Shown piece after piece: positions 15,661-24,963 of a DNA stretch of 64,000 nucleotides. The stretch covers positions 37,808-101,807 of the forward strand of contig JAIQGL010000006.1 in NCBI GenBank assembly GCA_020072585.1. Reading direction: 5' to 3'. The position numbers and the translations under genes are program-made. A model generated the notes under the pieces. The model searched no databases, was not told where the DNA came from, and was given only the letters and a program-made list of their open reading frames with translations. Source of the DNA: Terriglobia bacterium (GTDB lineage Bacteria; Acidobacteriota; Terriglobia; Terriglobales; Acidobacteriaceae). Numbering within the stretch: the stretch's first letter is position 1; each line of letters starts with the position of its first letter.

Positions 15661-18609
15661 TCATCCAGTCACTCCAGCCGCTTTTTGCTCAGACTCCCGT
15701 TCCAGCGGTTTCACCGGCAGGAAAACGCGCTGCTCCGTCGCCGGGCACAGGCTCTTGTAATCACACCAGCGGCAATGCGATCCAGGGCTGGGATCGAACT
15801 CGCCCCGGCTGATTCCTTCGGCGGCGTCTTCTATCTCCTGGCGGGCGGTATCCAGTTGCTTTACCGTGCGTCCGGCAACGGCATGGCTATTGTCCTGCAC
15901 ATTGACCAGAACCAGTTCGCGCGGAGAGAGATTCATCTGCGCCACAGCCATCGCGTATATGGATAATTGCAGGCTCTCTTCCGCGAACTTCCGGTCTTTC
16001 GGTGCGCCGGTCTTGTAGTCGATCACGCGCACCACGCCGTCCTCAAGCTGGTCGATGCGGTCAATACGCCCTCTGATCTCACGTCCGCCCAGCTTGAAGC
16101 TGAACTTGTGCTCCGCGGCAATTACATTCACAGAACCTCTCGGGCTCGCATTCAGAAGGGTCCGCAGTTGGTCTTCGCCCCTCTCCTCATACATCTTTCT
16201 CTGGACCGGGTCATCGATGTAGCCTTTGGCAAACTCGTGCCTGAACGCCTGAATGGCGTCGTCAATGCTCAGCTCCTTCGCGTGCGCCGCCGGATCATAG
16301 TAGTTCTTCAACACCGTGTGGATGGCAAAGCCATATTGCATGGCAGCGGCGGCCTCGCCGGGAATTCGCCAGTCACGCTCCAGCTTGAATTTCATGGGGC
16401 ACGTGGAGTAGCTCTGCACTGCGTTCGCACTCAGCGCCATCTCGTCTTTGGCAAAAGTTGGCGGCAGAAGCATCCACGCTCCCACCGCCGAGGGCTCCAG
16501 CGGGAGCTTGACTGATCGTAAGCCATCACTGTTTCTCGTGGTCAACGCCGGCTTCAGCCTGCGATCGCCAATGAGCGGGCGCAGGAAGCCCGGCGGTGTT
16601 GGGTCTTTTTTCCCTTTTCCCGGACGCGAACCAATGCTCATCCGGTCGCGTGCCCTCGTGATGGCAACGTAGAACAGCCTGCGCTCTTCCTGATCGTGTA
16701 CCAGTTTGCCCTCGCCCACCGCAATGGAGCTGCGCAACGCCGGCGGAAATTCAAACAGGCTTTCCTTGAAATACGTTGGAAAAGCCCCCGAAGTAACGCG
16801 CAGCAGCCATACGTGGGAGAACTCCAGTCCCTTGGCGGCGTGCACACTCATCAGTTGTACCGCCTCTGGATGGCGGCGCTCCAGCTCAGCCATTTGCTCT
16901 TCCGTATACAGCGGAAGGATTCCGCGGCCCTGCTGGTAGTATTCAAGGTATTGCAGGAACTCCGGCAATGAATCATCCCTGACGAAGGCTTTCTTCTCCC
17001 ATGTGGCGGCGAAGCGCAGAATCGCCTGAACCACTGGATCCTGTTCCGGCAAACCAAACTGCCGGACAAGATACGTGATGGCCCCTTCCGCGCTCAGCTT
17101 CTGCTCCGCGATAAATTCCCGAGCTTGTTTAACGGCAGCCAGCATCGGAGCAGCCGACTCCACCGTTTGCAGCACGGCCCTGAAACTTTTGGGTCCACCG
17201 GAAGCACCCAGCTTTTTCCGCAGATCATCGGCGGAGACATTGAACTTTGGCAGCGCGCACACGCGGAACAGGCTGTCTACATCGTTGTCATGGCCCACGG
17301 CACCCGCCAGTGCTAGCAGGTCGCGTGCCATGGCCGTCTCCAGCACATTGAGTCCAGTCACGATAAACGGAATGTCGCGTGCCGCCAGCTCGGCCATCAG
17401 GTCTTCGCGCTGCATATGCTGGCGGTATAGGACCGCCAGGGAGCACTCATCCGCTGGGCGGTTGCCGCGCAGCCGCGCAATCTCTTCCCCAATCACAGCC
17501 GCTTCGCCTTCATGGGAATCACTGAGCACGATCTCCACCGGCTCGTCAAAAACAAAGCGCCCGCCTTCCTGGTCACGGCGGTCGCGTCCGGATTCAAGCT
17601 GTGCCCGCTGGAACTTCACTCTTTCGCCCAGCGACTGCACTGGTGGATTTTCATTGATGGCCGCATAGGCGACGCGCAGAATATTGCCGCGCGATCTCTG
17701 GTTCTCATCCAGTACCACGCCCTCAGTCTGCGGGAAGCGTTTCTGGAACTCCTCAAACGCCGCGCTGGAGGCCCCGCGAAAGCGGTAGATGGCCTGGTCC
17801 GGATCGCCCACGGCAAAAATGTTCTGCGCTTCCCCTGCCAGCAGTTGCGCCAGGATGATATTGCTGGAGTTGCAGTCCTGAAATTCATCAATCAGGATGA
17901 AACGCGCCTTCCGCTGCTCACGCCCCAGCAGGGCCACGTCTGACTCCAGCAGCCGCACGGCATTCCGGATCATCATGCCGAACGTTCCCATGTTCTCACG
18001 TTCCAGCAGCCGCATTGAGTTGGTATAGACGCGCGCAATCTCCTGCCAGCGTTCAATGATCTCCGGACCGCCCATCTCTTCCACTTCCTTGGAGCGGCAG
18101 TTGCGCGGCATGTCGCTGCCTGCACGCAGGCAATCGACATATTGCTGGAACTGCTCCGGGCCTACCAGCTCTTCATGGCAGCGATCAAAAAAATTCTTCA
18201 GATCTTCAAGAAACTGGCCCAGGTCGGCTGGCTTGATAAAGCGCTTCAGTCCAAGCTGGTCAATCCTCTGGCGTAAAAAGACATACACATCTTCTGGCAG
18301 CAACAGGTTAAAGTCATGGCCCGCTCGCTTGAGCACGCCCAGGCAATACGCATGAAACGTTCCGGCGAATATTGCCGTCTTGCGGCGCAAACGTTTCTCT
18401 ACCCGCGCCTTCAGTTCCGCAGCTGCATTGTCAGTGAACGTTATGGCCAGTATCTCTTCCGGCTTGGCGTGGCCCTGTTCGATCAACCAGGCAATGCGCT
18501 CCACCAGCACCGTGGTCTTGCCCGTTCCGGCGCCTGCGAGCACCAGCATGGGCCCCAGCGCATGCTCAATGGCCTGTTTTTGCCTCGGATTGGGAGTAAA
18601 AGTTGCCAC
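15661..18609 (-). CDS. UvrD/PcrA-type helicase fused to a RecB-like Fe-S nuclease
   Basis: 982 residues. An SF1A helicase core has Walker A AGAGTGKTT (about 25-33), motif II LIDEFQD, motif III GDPDQAIYRFRGA and the C-terminal motif LMSVHAAKGLEFSHVWLL. From about residue 730 a PD-(D/E)XK nuclease domain follows (ALSANAVQSYSTCPMKFKL, RGRIDRIDQLEDGVVRVIDY). It ends in CRWCDYKSLC, whose cysteines with the earlier TCPMKF cysteine form the AddB/AdnB-style 4Fe-4S staple. It probably processes double-strand-break ends or foreign DNA. It lies directly upstream of rmuC, a suggestive pair for DNA end handling. Confidence 0.92.
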   Translation of the reverse strand: MATFTPNPRQKQAIEHALGPMLVLAGAGTGKTTVLVERIAWLIEQGHAKPEEILAITFTDNAAAELKARVEKRLRRKTAIFAGTFHAYCLGVLKRAGHDFNLLLPEDVYVFLRQRIDQLGLKRFIKPADLGQFLEDLKNFFDRCHEELVGPEQFQQYVDCLRAGSDMPRNCRSKEVEEMGGPEIIERWQEIARVYTNSMRLLERENMGTFGMMIRNAVRLLESDVALLGREQRKARFILIDEFQDCNSSNIILAQLLAGEAQNIFAVGDPDQAIYRFRGASSAAFEEFQKRFPQTEGVVLDENQRSRGNILRVAYAAINENPPVQSLGERVKFQRAQLESGRDRRDQEGGRFVFDEPVEIVLSDSHEGEAAVIGEEIARLRGNRPADECSLAVLYRQHMQREDLMAELAARDIPFIVTGLNVLETAMARDLLALAGAVGHDNDVDSLFRVCALPKFNVSADDLRKKLGASGGPKSFRAVLQTVESAAPMLAAVKQAREFIAEQKLSAEGAITYLVRQFGLPEQDPVVQAILRFAATWEKKAFVRDDSLPEFLQYLEYYQQGRGILPLYTEEQMAELERRHPEAVQLMSVHAAKGLEFSHVWLLRVTSGAFPTYFKESLFEFPPALRSSIAVGEGKLVHDQEERRLFYVAITRARDRMSIGSRPGKGKKDPTPPGFLRPLIGDRRLKPALTTRNSDGLRSVKLPLEPSAVGAWMLLPPTFAKDEMALSANAVQSYSTCPMKFKLERDWRIPGEAAAAMQYGFAIHTVLKNYYDPAAHAKELSIDDAIQAFRHEFAKGYIDDPVQRKMYEERGEDQLRTLLNASPRGSVNVIAAEHKFSFKLGGREIRGRIDRIDQLEDGVVRVIDYKTGAPKDRKFAEESLQLSIYAMAVAQMNLSPRELVLVNVQDNSHAVAGRTVKQLDTARQEIEDAAEGISRGEFDPSPGSHCRWCDYKSLCPATEQRVFLPVKPLERESEQKAAGVTG

Positions 18610-18708
18610 CGTAAGAAGATCTTATCCTTATTATGCGAATCTAAGGCGAAGGGGGCAATGGCTAAATGAAATTAAGTTGAGGAAAACTAGGCAACATGGG
18701 TATATTCC

Positions 18709-18752
18709 AAAAAAAATGCTGCTGACCCCCACCCACTTGAAGGCCAGCAGCA
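18709..18752 (-). terminator. Rho-independent terminator of the tyrosinase gene
   Basis: On the minus strand TGCTGCTG pairs with CAGCAGCA around a loop of about 20 bases, followed by eight T. It lies 13 bases after the stop. Confidence 0.7.
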
Positions 18753-18764
18753 ACTTTGTTTTCT

Positions 18765-20255
18765 CTAACGTTTCTGCGCCCTGATTTCCGCCCGCTCAGC
18801 TTTCAGCTCAAACGCATACTCAAGCTTTTGGCCGGGACGCATGATTTCGCCTGCAATTCCAGGTTTCTGCTCGGTTGGCCTGCGCACCACGCGCAATGTT
18901 GCCGGTTTCTCCTTGGCCAGCAAGTCTCCCGCAGCCTGGGTAATATCCAGCACCACCGTTTGCAGCCCATGTTGCTTCGTGTGCCGGCCTTCTCCATGCT
19001 CCACAATGGCGAAGGAACCCAGATGCTGCCTGCGCTCGCCGCGCACTGAGAGGATCTCAAATATCCCGCTGGCGTTGGGCGGTACGGGCACGCCTTGCAG
19101 CACCAGCAGCATTGTCGATTGCTGTCGCACGGCGTTCAGGGCCTCTTCCCGTATCCGTTCGCTGACTTCAAGGATCGGCCCTGGATCAGGACCGGGCAGA
19201 CAGCAGATCAGCTTGCAGATCCAGATCAGTTGTAGCGGAGGAACCCTGAAGATGGGGACTTTATACGTGTAGCGAAGGTTCGAGTTGTGGTCCAGAACAT
19301 CGGCGGCGCTCATGGACACAATTTGCTGGTTCTCGTCATAGAACGACCAGCGCGCGTTCAGGAACGCGGCATCGGTCGGGTTCTTGTAAGCATTGGGTGG
19401 AAGACCTCCTCCTCCCGCAAGATCGTTCCAGCCGCTCCAGAGCTTGTCAATATTGCAATGATGGGCGAAGAACAGTGGATCGCGGGCCGCATAGCCCAGA
19501 CTACCCATATCATGAAACGGCGGCGCAGGCTGCCCCACGTCCACGTGAATGGTGCCGTGAGGGTTGTTTTCCATGGCGCCGGCGGAAAAAGCGTTCCCGC
19601 CGAACGATGCAAAGTCAGTGAGCAGGTTGAGCGTGTTGATGCGTGCCGTGGTTCCGTCGGCCACTGGTAGATTTCCCCCGCCGGCCAATCCGGAGTTGCG
19701 GATGCCATCCCACAGCGGGTTGGCGGCGCTCCCCGGCGAACGATATGGCGTGGGCAGAGTTCGGATGTTCTCCCAGTCCCAGTAAGGCAGACGGAAATGG
19801 TTGAGATCGCCAACCAGCGAACCCAGGATACGCTCATAGTAGTAAAGGTATGCGCGATGCCAGGGAAAGAAATTCCATGATCCATGAATATCAGTGGGCG
19901 AAGTGGTGCAGGAATCGCAGAACAGGGCATGCATGTCCGCCTGCAGTACCCAGGTCCGTTTGTCGGTGGCGGGAAGCGCGCGCAGGGCCGCATAAGCATT
20001 CTGCAACTTTGTGAGTTCTGCGGCGCTGAATGCATTAATCGACTTGCGCAGAATAATCGGCCGCGTATCACTGCCGGGAACGAAATGCGTTCCTCCGGTG
20101 GGCGGCGCCGGACAGCCACTGGGCGGGTCCTGAGCAAACGCCCTGAGACTGGAGAAAACCGTGCTGGGACCTGCAAACACTGAGCCTCCCGCAAGGGCTG
20201 CCGCGCCCCTCAGGAAACGCCGGCGGCTTGGACCGCTTGCATTGTCATGTTTCAT
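18765..20255 (-). CDS. Tat-exported tyrosinase (binuclear copper polyphenol oxidase)
   Basis: 496 residues. The start at 20255 is chosen for its GGGAGA site and because it opens directly into a twin-arginine signal (SRRRFLRGAAALAGGSVF). CuA histidines lie in LQADMHALFCDSC, DIHGSWNFFPWHRAYL; CuB histidines in NPHGTIHVDVG and DPLFFAHHCNIDKLW. The C-terminal third (about 330-496) is a beta-rich domain that often caps plant-type polyphenol oxidases. It oxidises phenols to quinones outside the cytoplasm, plausible for soil humic chemistry. The extension upstream to 20429 is rejected because it precedes the Tat signal. Confidence 0.92.
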   Translation of the reverse strand: MKHDNASGPSRRRFLRGAAALAGGSVFAGPSTVFSSLRAFAQDPPSGCPAPPTGGTHFVPGSDTRPIILRKSINAFSAAELTKLQNAYAALRALPATDKRTWVLQADMHALFCDSCTTSPTDIHGSWNFFPWHRAYLYYYERILGSLVGDLNHFRLPYWDWENIRTLPTPYRSPGSAANPLWDGIRNSGLAGGGNLPVADGTTARINTLNLLTDFASFGGNAFSAGAMENNPHGTIHVDVGQPAPPFHDMGSLGYAARDPLFFAHHCNIDKLWSGWNDLAGGGGLPPNAYKNPTDAAFLNARWSFYDENQQIVSMSAADVLDHNSNLRYTYKVPIFRVPPLQLIWICKLICCLPGPDPGPILEVSERIREEALNAVRQQSTMLLVLQGVPVPPNASGIFEILSVRGERRQHLGSFAIVEHGEGRHTKQHGLQTVVLDITQAAGDLLAKEKPATLRVVRRPTEQKPGIAGEIMRPGQKLEYAFELKAERAEIRAQKR

Positions 20256-20391
20256 TGAATTCTCCCGAAGCAAATTTACCGTCGGCAGGGCGACTGAAAC
20301 ACACGTTACCGCAAACTTCCTTGATCGCTTGCTGGAACGGCTAGTCTTAGAGTGCATTGCCAGGGCGATTCGTTTCGGAAAAAATGGTTTA

Positions 20392-21099
20392 TCAGAACAG
20401 TTCTGCGGCAGCCACTGCCACGGCGGCAATCGCCGCAGTCTCAGCCCGGAGAATTGTGTTGCCTAATGAGGCCGGCTTCCATCCGCTGGCGTGGAAAAGC
20501 TCCAGTTCGGTCTCTGACCATCCACCTTCCGGACCAAATGCCAGGGCCAGTGGAGGGTGACATTCGGCCAGTGCGGCCTTCAGGGAAACCTGCTGTTCGG
20601 TTTCAGCAAGCACAATTCTGCCGCCCCCTGCTGCTGTAAGCGCTTTCTTTAGTTCCGCAGGATCGGCGATCTGCGGGGGTGCAACCCGCCGCGCCTGCTG
20701 CGATGCCTCGCGCGCAATCTTACGCCAGCGCTCCACGCGCGCCAGAGCGGCCTTGGCCAGATGCTTCTCCGTCCGTTGGGCAATCACCGGAACAATTTCT
20801 GCTACGCCCAGCTCAGTCAGCTTCTCCAGTGCCCACTCCATGCGGTCAAATTTGAAAATGGAAAGATAAACTGTGATTTGCGGAAGGGACTCGCTCTCAA
20901 CCACCGCGCCAAGGTGAAATTCCACCTGCTCATGCGAAGCAGCAGCGACCGTGGCTAACCTGAGCACACCGTTTGCCGCAACTTCAAAAGTTTGTCCGAT
21001 TTTTACGCGAAGCACGCGAAAGAGATGGTTTGCGTTCGGTCCCAGCAGCCAGGCGCGATCGCCTTCCACACGATCAGCAATCCAGCGTCTCCGGGTCAT
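20392..21099 (-). CDS. rsmE: 16S rRNA (uracil-1498-N3)-methyltransferase
   Basis: A 235-residue SPOUT-class methyltransferase. An N-terminal PUA-like domain (NHLFRVLRVKIGQTFEV) is followed by the SPOUT knot (LALAFGPEGGWSETELELF, SLGNTILRAETAAIAAVAVA). It methylates U1498 of 16S rRNA. Its ATG overlaps the stop of the preceding membrane protein by ATGA, placing it last in the heat-shock operon. The dnaJ-rsmE adjacency is common in bacteria. Confidence 0.95.
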   Translation of the reverse strand: MTRRRWIADRVEGDRAWLLGPNANHLFRVLRVKIGQTFEVAANGVLRLATVAAASHEQVEFHLGAVVESESLPQITVYLSIFKFDRMEWALEKLTELGVAEIVPVIAQRTEKHLAKAALARVERWRKIAREASQQARRVAPPQIADPAELKKALTAAGGGRIVLAETEQQVSLKAALAECHPPLALAFGPEGGWSETELELFHASGWKPASLGNTILRAETAAIAAVAVAAAELF

Positions 21100-21467
21100 A
21101 CGCGCGCAAGCATTACGTAAGAGCCGGCAGCCAGCCCCAGATAGAGTATCCCCAGCAGACGGCTCTGGAAGACAAGCGATTCCAGCGTGGGAAACCGGGC
21201 CTGAAAATAAGCTTCAGCGGCGCTCAGGATGGAAAAAATGGTGCCGATGATAATCCAGCTCTGATGCCCCCATGGAACGAAGTAGATGCCTCCAAAAACC
21301 ACTCCCACCACAAGGAAGAGCAAGCTGCGCATCTTCGCTTTTGCAATGGCGTTGGTCGCCTTGAAGCGCTCCAGTTGCAGCTCGGCAAACCGGCGCGGCA
21401 GCAGAAGGCGGATCACCCCGGCCAAGCCGGCCACAATCACTACGAACCAGATGTAGTATTTACCCAA
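21096..21467 (-). CDS. Small membrane protein between dnaJ and rsmE
   Basis: 123 residues from a TTG at 21467, chosen because it begins at the dnaJ stop (overlap of a few bases) and directly precedes a membrane helix (GKYYIWFVVIVAGLAGVIRLL). Two to three more hydrophobic segments follow (LLFLVVGVVFGGIYFV, GTIFSILSAAEAYF, LGILYLGLAAGSYVMLA). The longer frame to 21548 lies inside dnaJ. No family recognised. Co-translation with dnaJ and rsmE suggests expression under heat-shock control. Confidence 0.7.
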   Translation of the reverse strand: MGKYYIWFVVIVAGLAGVIRLLLPRRFAELQLERFKATNAIAKAKMRSLLFLVVGVVFGGIYFVPWGHQSWIIIGTIFSILSAAEAYFQARFPTLESLVFQSRLLGILYLGLAAGSYVMLARV

Positions 21468-22578
21468 AGATGTCTTTGACCTTTTCAAACAGGCTGCGCG
21501 GTTCCGGCTTGTTCTCAATCGTCTCACCCAGTTCAGACAGCAGTTCACGCTGGCGTTTGGTGAGTTTATGCGGCGTCTGCACTCTTACCTTGATGTACAT
21601 ATCGCCTTTGCCGGAACTCTGCAGTGCCGGCACGCCTTTGCCGCGAACGCGGAACGTGGTTCCCGACTGCGTACCCTCAGGTACCTTGAGCTTGTGCTCG
21701 CCGCCATCCAGAGTTGGGATATGAATTTCCGCTCCCATGGCAGCCTGGCTGAATGAAATTGGCACGGAACAGTGCAGGTCCTTGCCTTCGCGCTCAAAAA
21801 ACGGATGCGGTTTGACCTGAAGCACAACGTAAAGATCGCCGGCAGGGCCACCGTTCGGGCCTGCGTCACCCTGCTCCTGATAACGGATCCGCGTGCCGTC
21901 TTCCACGCCCGCTGGTACGCTCACGTCAATGACGTGTTCCTTCATCACGCGGCTTTCACCTTTGCACTTGCTGCATGGATCGGAAATGACCCGGCCTGCG
22001 CCCTGACAGGAAGGGCATGTGCGCGCGATGCTGAACATTGCCTGTTGATACCGCACCTGGCCACGGCCCGCGCATGTTGGACAAGTGGAAGGCGACTTTC
22101 CGGCTTCTGATCCGCTGCCTTTGCATTTTTCGCAAGTCTCATAGCGCCGGACTTTAATCTGGGTCTTCTTGCCGAAAGCAGCTTCTTCAAAAGTAAGAGT
22201 AAGGTCGGCGCGGGCGTCGCCGCCGCGTTGCACCCGGCTGCGACCGCGTCCGCCGCCAACATTCACGCCAAAAAAATCGCTGAAGATGTCGCCGAACACG
22301 TCACTGAAATCGGTAAAGTTGGAAGGATCAAAACCGCCTCCGCCATTCACCGCGGCATGGCCATACTGGTCATAGCGTGCGCGCTTCTCGGCGTCCATCA
22401 GGACGCTGTAAGCCTCAGTGCACTCTTTAAACTTTTCTTCCGCCTCGGTGTTTCCCGGATTGCGGTCAGGATGGTACTGCATGGCCAGCTTGCGGTAAGA
22501 GCTCTTGATCTCCTGCTCTGTGGCCGTGCGGGTCACGCTCAGTATTTCGTAGTAATCACGTTTTGCTTGCGTAGCCAA
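21460..22578 (-). CDS. dnaJ: Chaperone DnaJ (Hsp40)
   Basis: 372 residues. The J domain has its HPD intact at residues 36-38 (AMQYHPDRNPG). A Gly/Phe-rich linker (GFDPSNFTDF, then GGGRGRSRVQRGG) follows. Four CxxCxGxG-type zinc motifs are present: CEKCKGSG, CPTCAGRG, CPSCQGAG and CSKCKGES. The substrate-binding C-terminal domain completes it. It stimulates the DnaK ATPase. Fifth from last in an operon that starts at hrcA; dnaK itself is not in this window. Confidence 0.96.
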   Translation of the reverse strand: MATQAKRDYYEILSVTRTATEQEIKSSYRKLAMQYHPDRNPGNTEAEEKFKECTEAYSVLMDAEKRARYDQYGHAAVNGGGGFDPSNFTDFSDVFGDIFSDFFGVNVGGGRGRSRVQRGGDARADLTLTFEEAAFGKKTQIKVRRYETCEKCKGSGSEAGKSPSTCPTCAGRGQVRYQQAMFSIARTCPSCQGAGRVISDPCSKCKGESRVMKEHVIDVSVPAGVEDGTRIRYQEQGDAGPNGGPAGDLYVVLQVKPHPFFEREGKDLHCSVPISFSQAAMGAEIHIPTLDGGEHKLKVPEGTQSGTTFRVRGKGVPALQSSGKGDMYIKVRVQTPHKLTKRQRELLSELGETIENKPEPRSLFEKVKDIFG

Positions 22579-22609
22579 AATTACCTCAATCGTCTATTGG
22601 ATGAATGCT

Positions 22610-22951
22610 TTATTTGAACAGCAGAAGGTCAAAAATCACGTCAATCCAGCTACCCGAGCGCCTATTCCGGTTACGACGGTGGTGATGGCTCTGCAGGTAA
22701 GCATTCAGCTCCGCATCTTTCTTGTCTTCTTCGTCGTCCTCCGCCTTAAGACGCGCATCGTAATTGGAACGCTTCTGGGGATCGCGAAGAACAGCATATG
22801 CAGCTTCCACTTCTGCCAGTTCTTCCGGCGCATCTTCTACCGTAGACACGCGCAACTCGGCTACGCGTTTGCCGTAAACCTTCTCAACTTCCTGCTGGCT
22901 CGCCTTGGGATCAACTCCCAGGTCCATGTAGTAGTCGGGCAGCTTGGCCAT
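22610..22951 (-). CDS. J-domain-like protein lacking the HPD motif
   Basis: 113 residues. Residues 6-66 follow the J-domain helix pattern (DYYMDLGVDPKASQQEVEKV, then EVEAAYAVLRDPQKRSNYD). Where HPD should stand, between helices II and III, the sequence reads LRVSTVEDAP. The tail is acidic then His/Arg-rich (SHHHRRNRNRRSG) and ends in a hydrophobic helix (WIDVIFDLLLF). Without HPD it cannot stimulate Hsp70 in the known way, so it may modulate or compete with DnaJ, or anchor something. It sits between grpE and dnaJ. Confidence 0.8.
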   Translation of the reverse strand: MAKLPDYYMDLGVDPKASQQEVEKVYGKRVAELRVSTVEDAPEELAEVEAAYAVLRDPQKRSNYDARLKAEDDEEDKKDAELNAYLQSHHHRRNRNRRSGSWIDVIFDLLLFK

Positions 22952-23086
22952 TAAATGCTCCTTCGATAAAACAGGGCCCGACTCACGAATATTTAACTTA
23001 GCGCTTTCCCGCGGAGTACCCTACCCCCCATCCCCTCAACTAGGATTCCAAAGGAGTTACAGCTTTCATCCCCCGGGGATTGCCGC

Positions 23087-23761
23087 TCACTTGTTACCGC
23101 CCACCGCTTTAGCCACTCTCACCATCGCCGGCCGCAGCAGCCGCCCTTTAATCCGGTAGCCGGGCTGCAACTCTTCCAGAACATGATGGTCCGGCGCGGC
23201 ATCGCTCTCAACCATCTCAATGGCTTCATGCACCCGCGGATCAAACAGTTCACCTTGCGCGGGTATGCGCTCCACGTTCAGCTTTTGCAACACGTCCTGA
23301 AGCTGTTTGAAGATCAACTCCACGCCTTTGCGCAGATCCTCAGGCTTGGCGGACGAATTCTTGAGCGCCAGGGTGAAACTATCGATCACCGGGAGCAGAG
23401 TGCGGGCCGCATCAGAGACTGCAAAGTCGCGGAAATCGGCGTTCTCTTTGGCCGCGCGCTTGCGATAATTATCAAATTCGGCTTGCAGCCTTGCCAGACG
23501 GTCAAACAAATCAGAGCGCTCGGCTCGCAGCTTCTGTAACTCGCTCTCCGCGCCGATTGCTACGGAAGCCTGGGGATCGTCCACAGACGCGCTCTTCTCT
23601 TCAAAACCGTCCGCTGGGTCCGCAACGGGGAGTTCATGCTCCAAAACCTGCTTCTGTTGCGTGTCTTTCAATGGCCCGTCTTTCTGCTGTTCGTCTTTCA
23701 ATGGCTCGTCTTTCAACTGTTCGTCAAGGCTGATATCAGCCCTTCCGTTACCCTTGCTCAT
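23087..23761 (-). CDS. grpE: Nucleotide exchange factor GrpE
   Basis: 224 residues from the ATG at 23761, which has AGGTG at good spacing. A GTG at 23794 that overlaps the hrcA stop is an alternative. The N-terminus has an imperfect repeat (LKDEPLKDEQQKDGPLKD) in a long disordered acidic head. A coiled coil (about 80-130, LQKLRAERSDLFDRLARLQ) leads to the GrpE core (ENADFRDFAVSD, then RIPAQGELFDPRVHEAI, then LQPGYRIKGRLLRPAMV). It releases ADP from DnaK. Confidence 0.95.
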   Translation of the reverse strand: MSKGNGRADISLDEQLKDEPLKDEQQKDGPLKDTQQKQVLEHELPVADPADGFEEKSASVDDPQASVAIGAESELQKLRAERSDLFDRLARLQAEFDNYRKRAAKENADFRDFAVSDAARTLLPVIDSFTLALKNSSAKPEDLRKGVELIFKQLQDVLQKLNVERIPAQGELFDPRVHEAIEMVESDAAPDHHVLEELQPGYRIKGRLLRPAMVRVAKAVGGNK

Positions 23762-23790
23762 TCCTGCACCTGGTCTCTTGATTGGAATTT

Positions 23791-24837
23791 TCACGTGTTC
23801 TCATTCAGCAGCTTGTCAAAAAGCTGCGCGATGTACGAGACCGCCGTGATGGTGTGCTGATAATCCATGCGGGTTGGACCAATCACCGCCAGCGATCCGC
23901 GCATCTCTTCCCCGACCCTGGCCGGCGCACCGATTAAGACAAAGTTGCGCATCTCCGGCACTGCCTCTTCCAGTCCGATGACAACACGTACCGCTTCCTG
24001 GCGCGTGTCCAGGTAGGCGGCAAGCAATTCTGCCACCCGTTCTTTCTCTTCCAGGGTCTTGACCATGCCGCGCAAACGCTCGCGGTCCTGGTCATTGCCC
24101 ACAAGATTGGCCACGCCTTCTACAAAGATGTTCTTGGCAGGCTCTTCGGCTGCCAGAGCGCCGCTTTTATCGAGTTCGTCCAGGCTTTTCATCAGCCGGT
24201 CATATTCGCTGCGTTCGTGGTCAATACGCCGGCGCAGCTCGGTCTTTACATTGCTGATGATCCAGCCCCGGAAATTTTCATTGATATAGTTCGCGGCAGT
24301 GTTCAGATCACTCTGGTCCAGATCACGCTCCAGCCGCATCATGCGGTCATGGACAACGCCCGCCTTAGTCACCACTACGGCCAGCACGCGGTTGTTCGCC
24401 TGACGGGAGAAGTAAACGTGTTCCAGAGCATTCTTTGGCCCGGCGTTTCCGATCGCCACCCCGACTCCACTGGAAACCAGAGAGAGCACGTGGGAGGTCC
24501 GCTCCAGAAACTCCTGCACGTCGACCGTGCCCTGCAACGTGTCCGAAATCAATGTCTGATCAGCTACCGAGATAGTCGCCTTGCCTGAAATCTGGTCCAC
24601 ATAATACCGGTAAGCCTGTGAGGTAGGAACCCGTCCGGCTGAGGTATGAGGCTGCTCCAGGAATCCGCTGTCAGATAGATCCGCCATTACGTTGCGTATT
24701 GTCGCCGGACTAAGTCCATCCTTATTGTGGCGGGAAAGCGTACGTGAACCTACGGGCTCACCCGTGGAGATGTAGGTTTCCACAATGGCCGTAAGGATTT
24801 CCCGCTCACGAGGGCCGATTTGTCCTGGATTTGGCAT
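23791..24837 (-). CDS. hrcA: Heat-inducible transcription repressor HrcA
   Basis: 348 residues. An N-terminal winged helix (REREILTAIVETYISTGEPV, then LSPATIRNVMADL) is followed by the GAF-like dimerisation core. It binds the CIRCE operator, and a CIRCE-like sequence lies 100 bp upstream at 24937-24963, so the operon is very likely autoregulated. It is first in the operon. Confidence 0.95.
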   Translation of the reverse strand: MPNPGQIGPREREILTAIVETYISTGEPVGSRTLSRHNKDGLSPATIRNVMADLSDSGFLEQPHTSAGRVPTSQAYRYYVDQISGKATISVADQTLISDTLQGTVDVQEFLERTSHVLSLVSSGVGVAIGNAGPKNALEHVYFSRQANNRVLAVVVTKAGVVHDRMMRLERDLDQSDLNTAANYINENFRGWIISNVKTELRRRIDHERSEYDRLMKSLDELDKSGALAAEEPAKNIFVEGVANLVGNDQDRERLRGMVKTLEEKERVAELLAAYLDTRQEAVRVVIGLEEAVPEMRNFVLIGAPARVGEEMRGSLAVIGPTRMDYQHTITAVSYIAQLFDKLLNENT

Positions 24838-24905
24838 ACCACAGACTTACCAAGAGTCCTGTTTACAACAACTTGACAGGAATTTAACGAACTCCTGCTG
24901 ATTAG

Positions 24906-24935
24906 ATTTTAAGGATGTTAGTGGGTTATTGTCAA
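24906..24935 (-). promoter_or_regulatory. Sigma-70-type promoter of the hrcA operon
   Basis: On the minus strand TTGACA (24935-24930), an 18-bp spacer and TAAAAT (24911-24906). The CIRCE element ends one base upstream of the -35 box. Confidence 0.75.
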
Positions 24936-24936
24936 G

Positions 24937-24963
24937 ATAGCACTAGGGTAGGAAGAGTGCTAA
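24937..24963 (-). promoter_or_regulatory. CIRCE operator for HrcA
   Basis: On the plus strand ATAGCACTA, exactly nine bases, then GAGTGCTAA. One arm matches the consensus perfectly and the other at 7 of 9. Position just upstream of the -35 box fits repression. It overlaps the last codons of the neighbouring pseudopilin-like gene. Confidence 0.85.
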
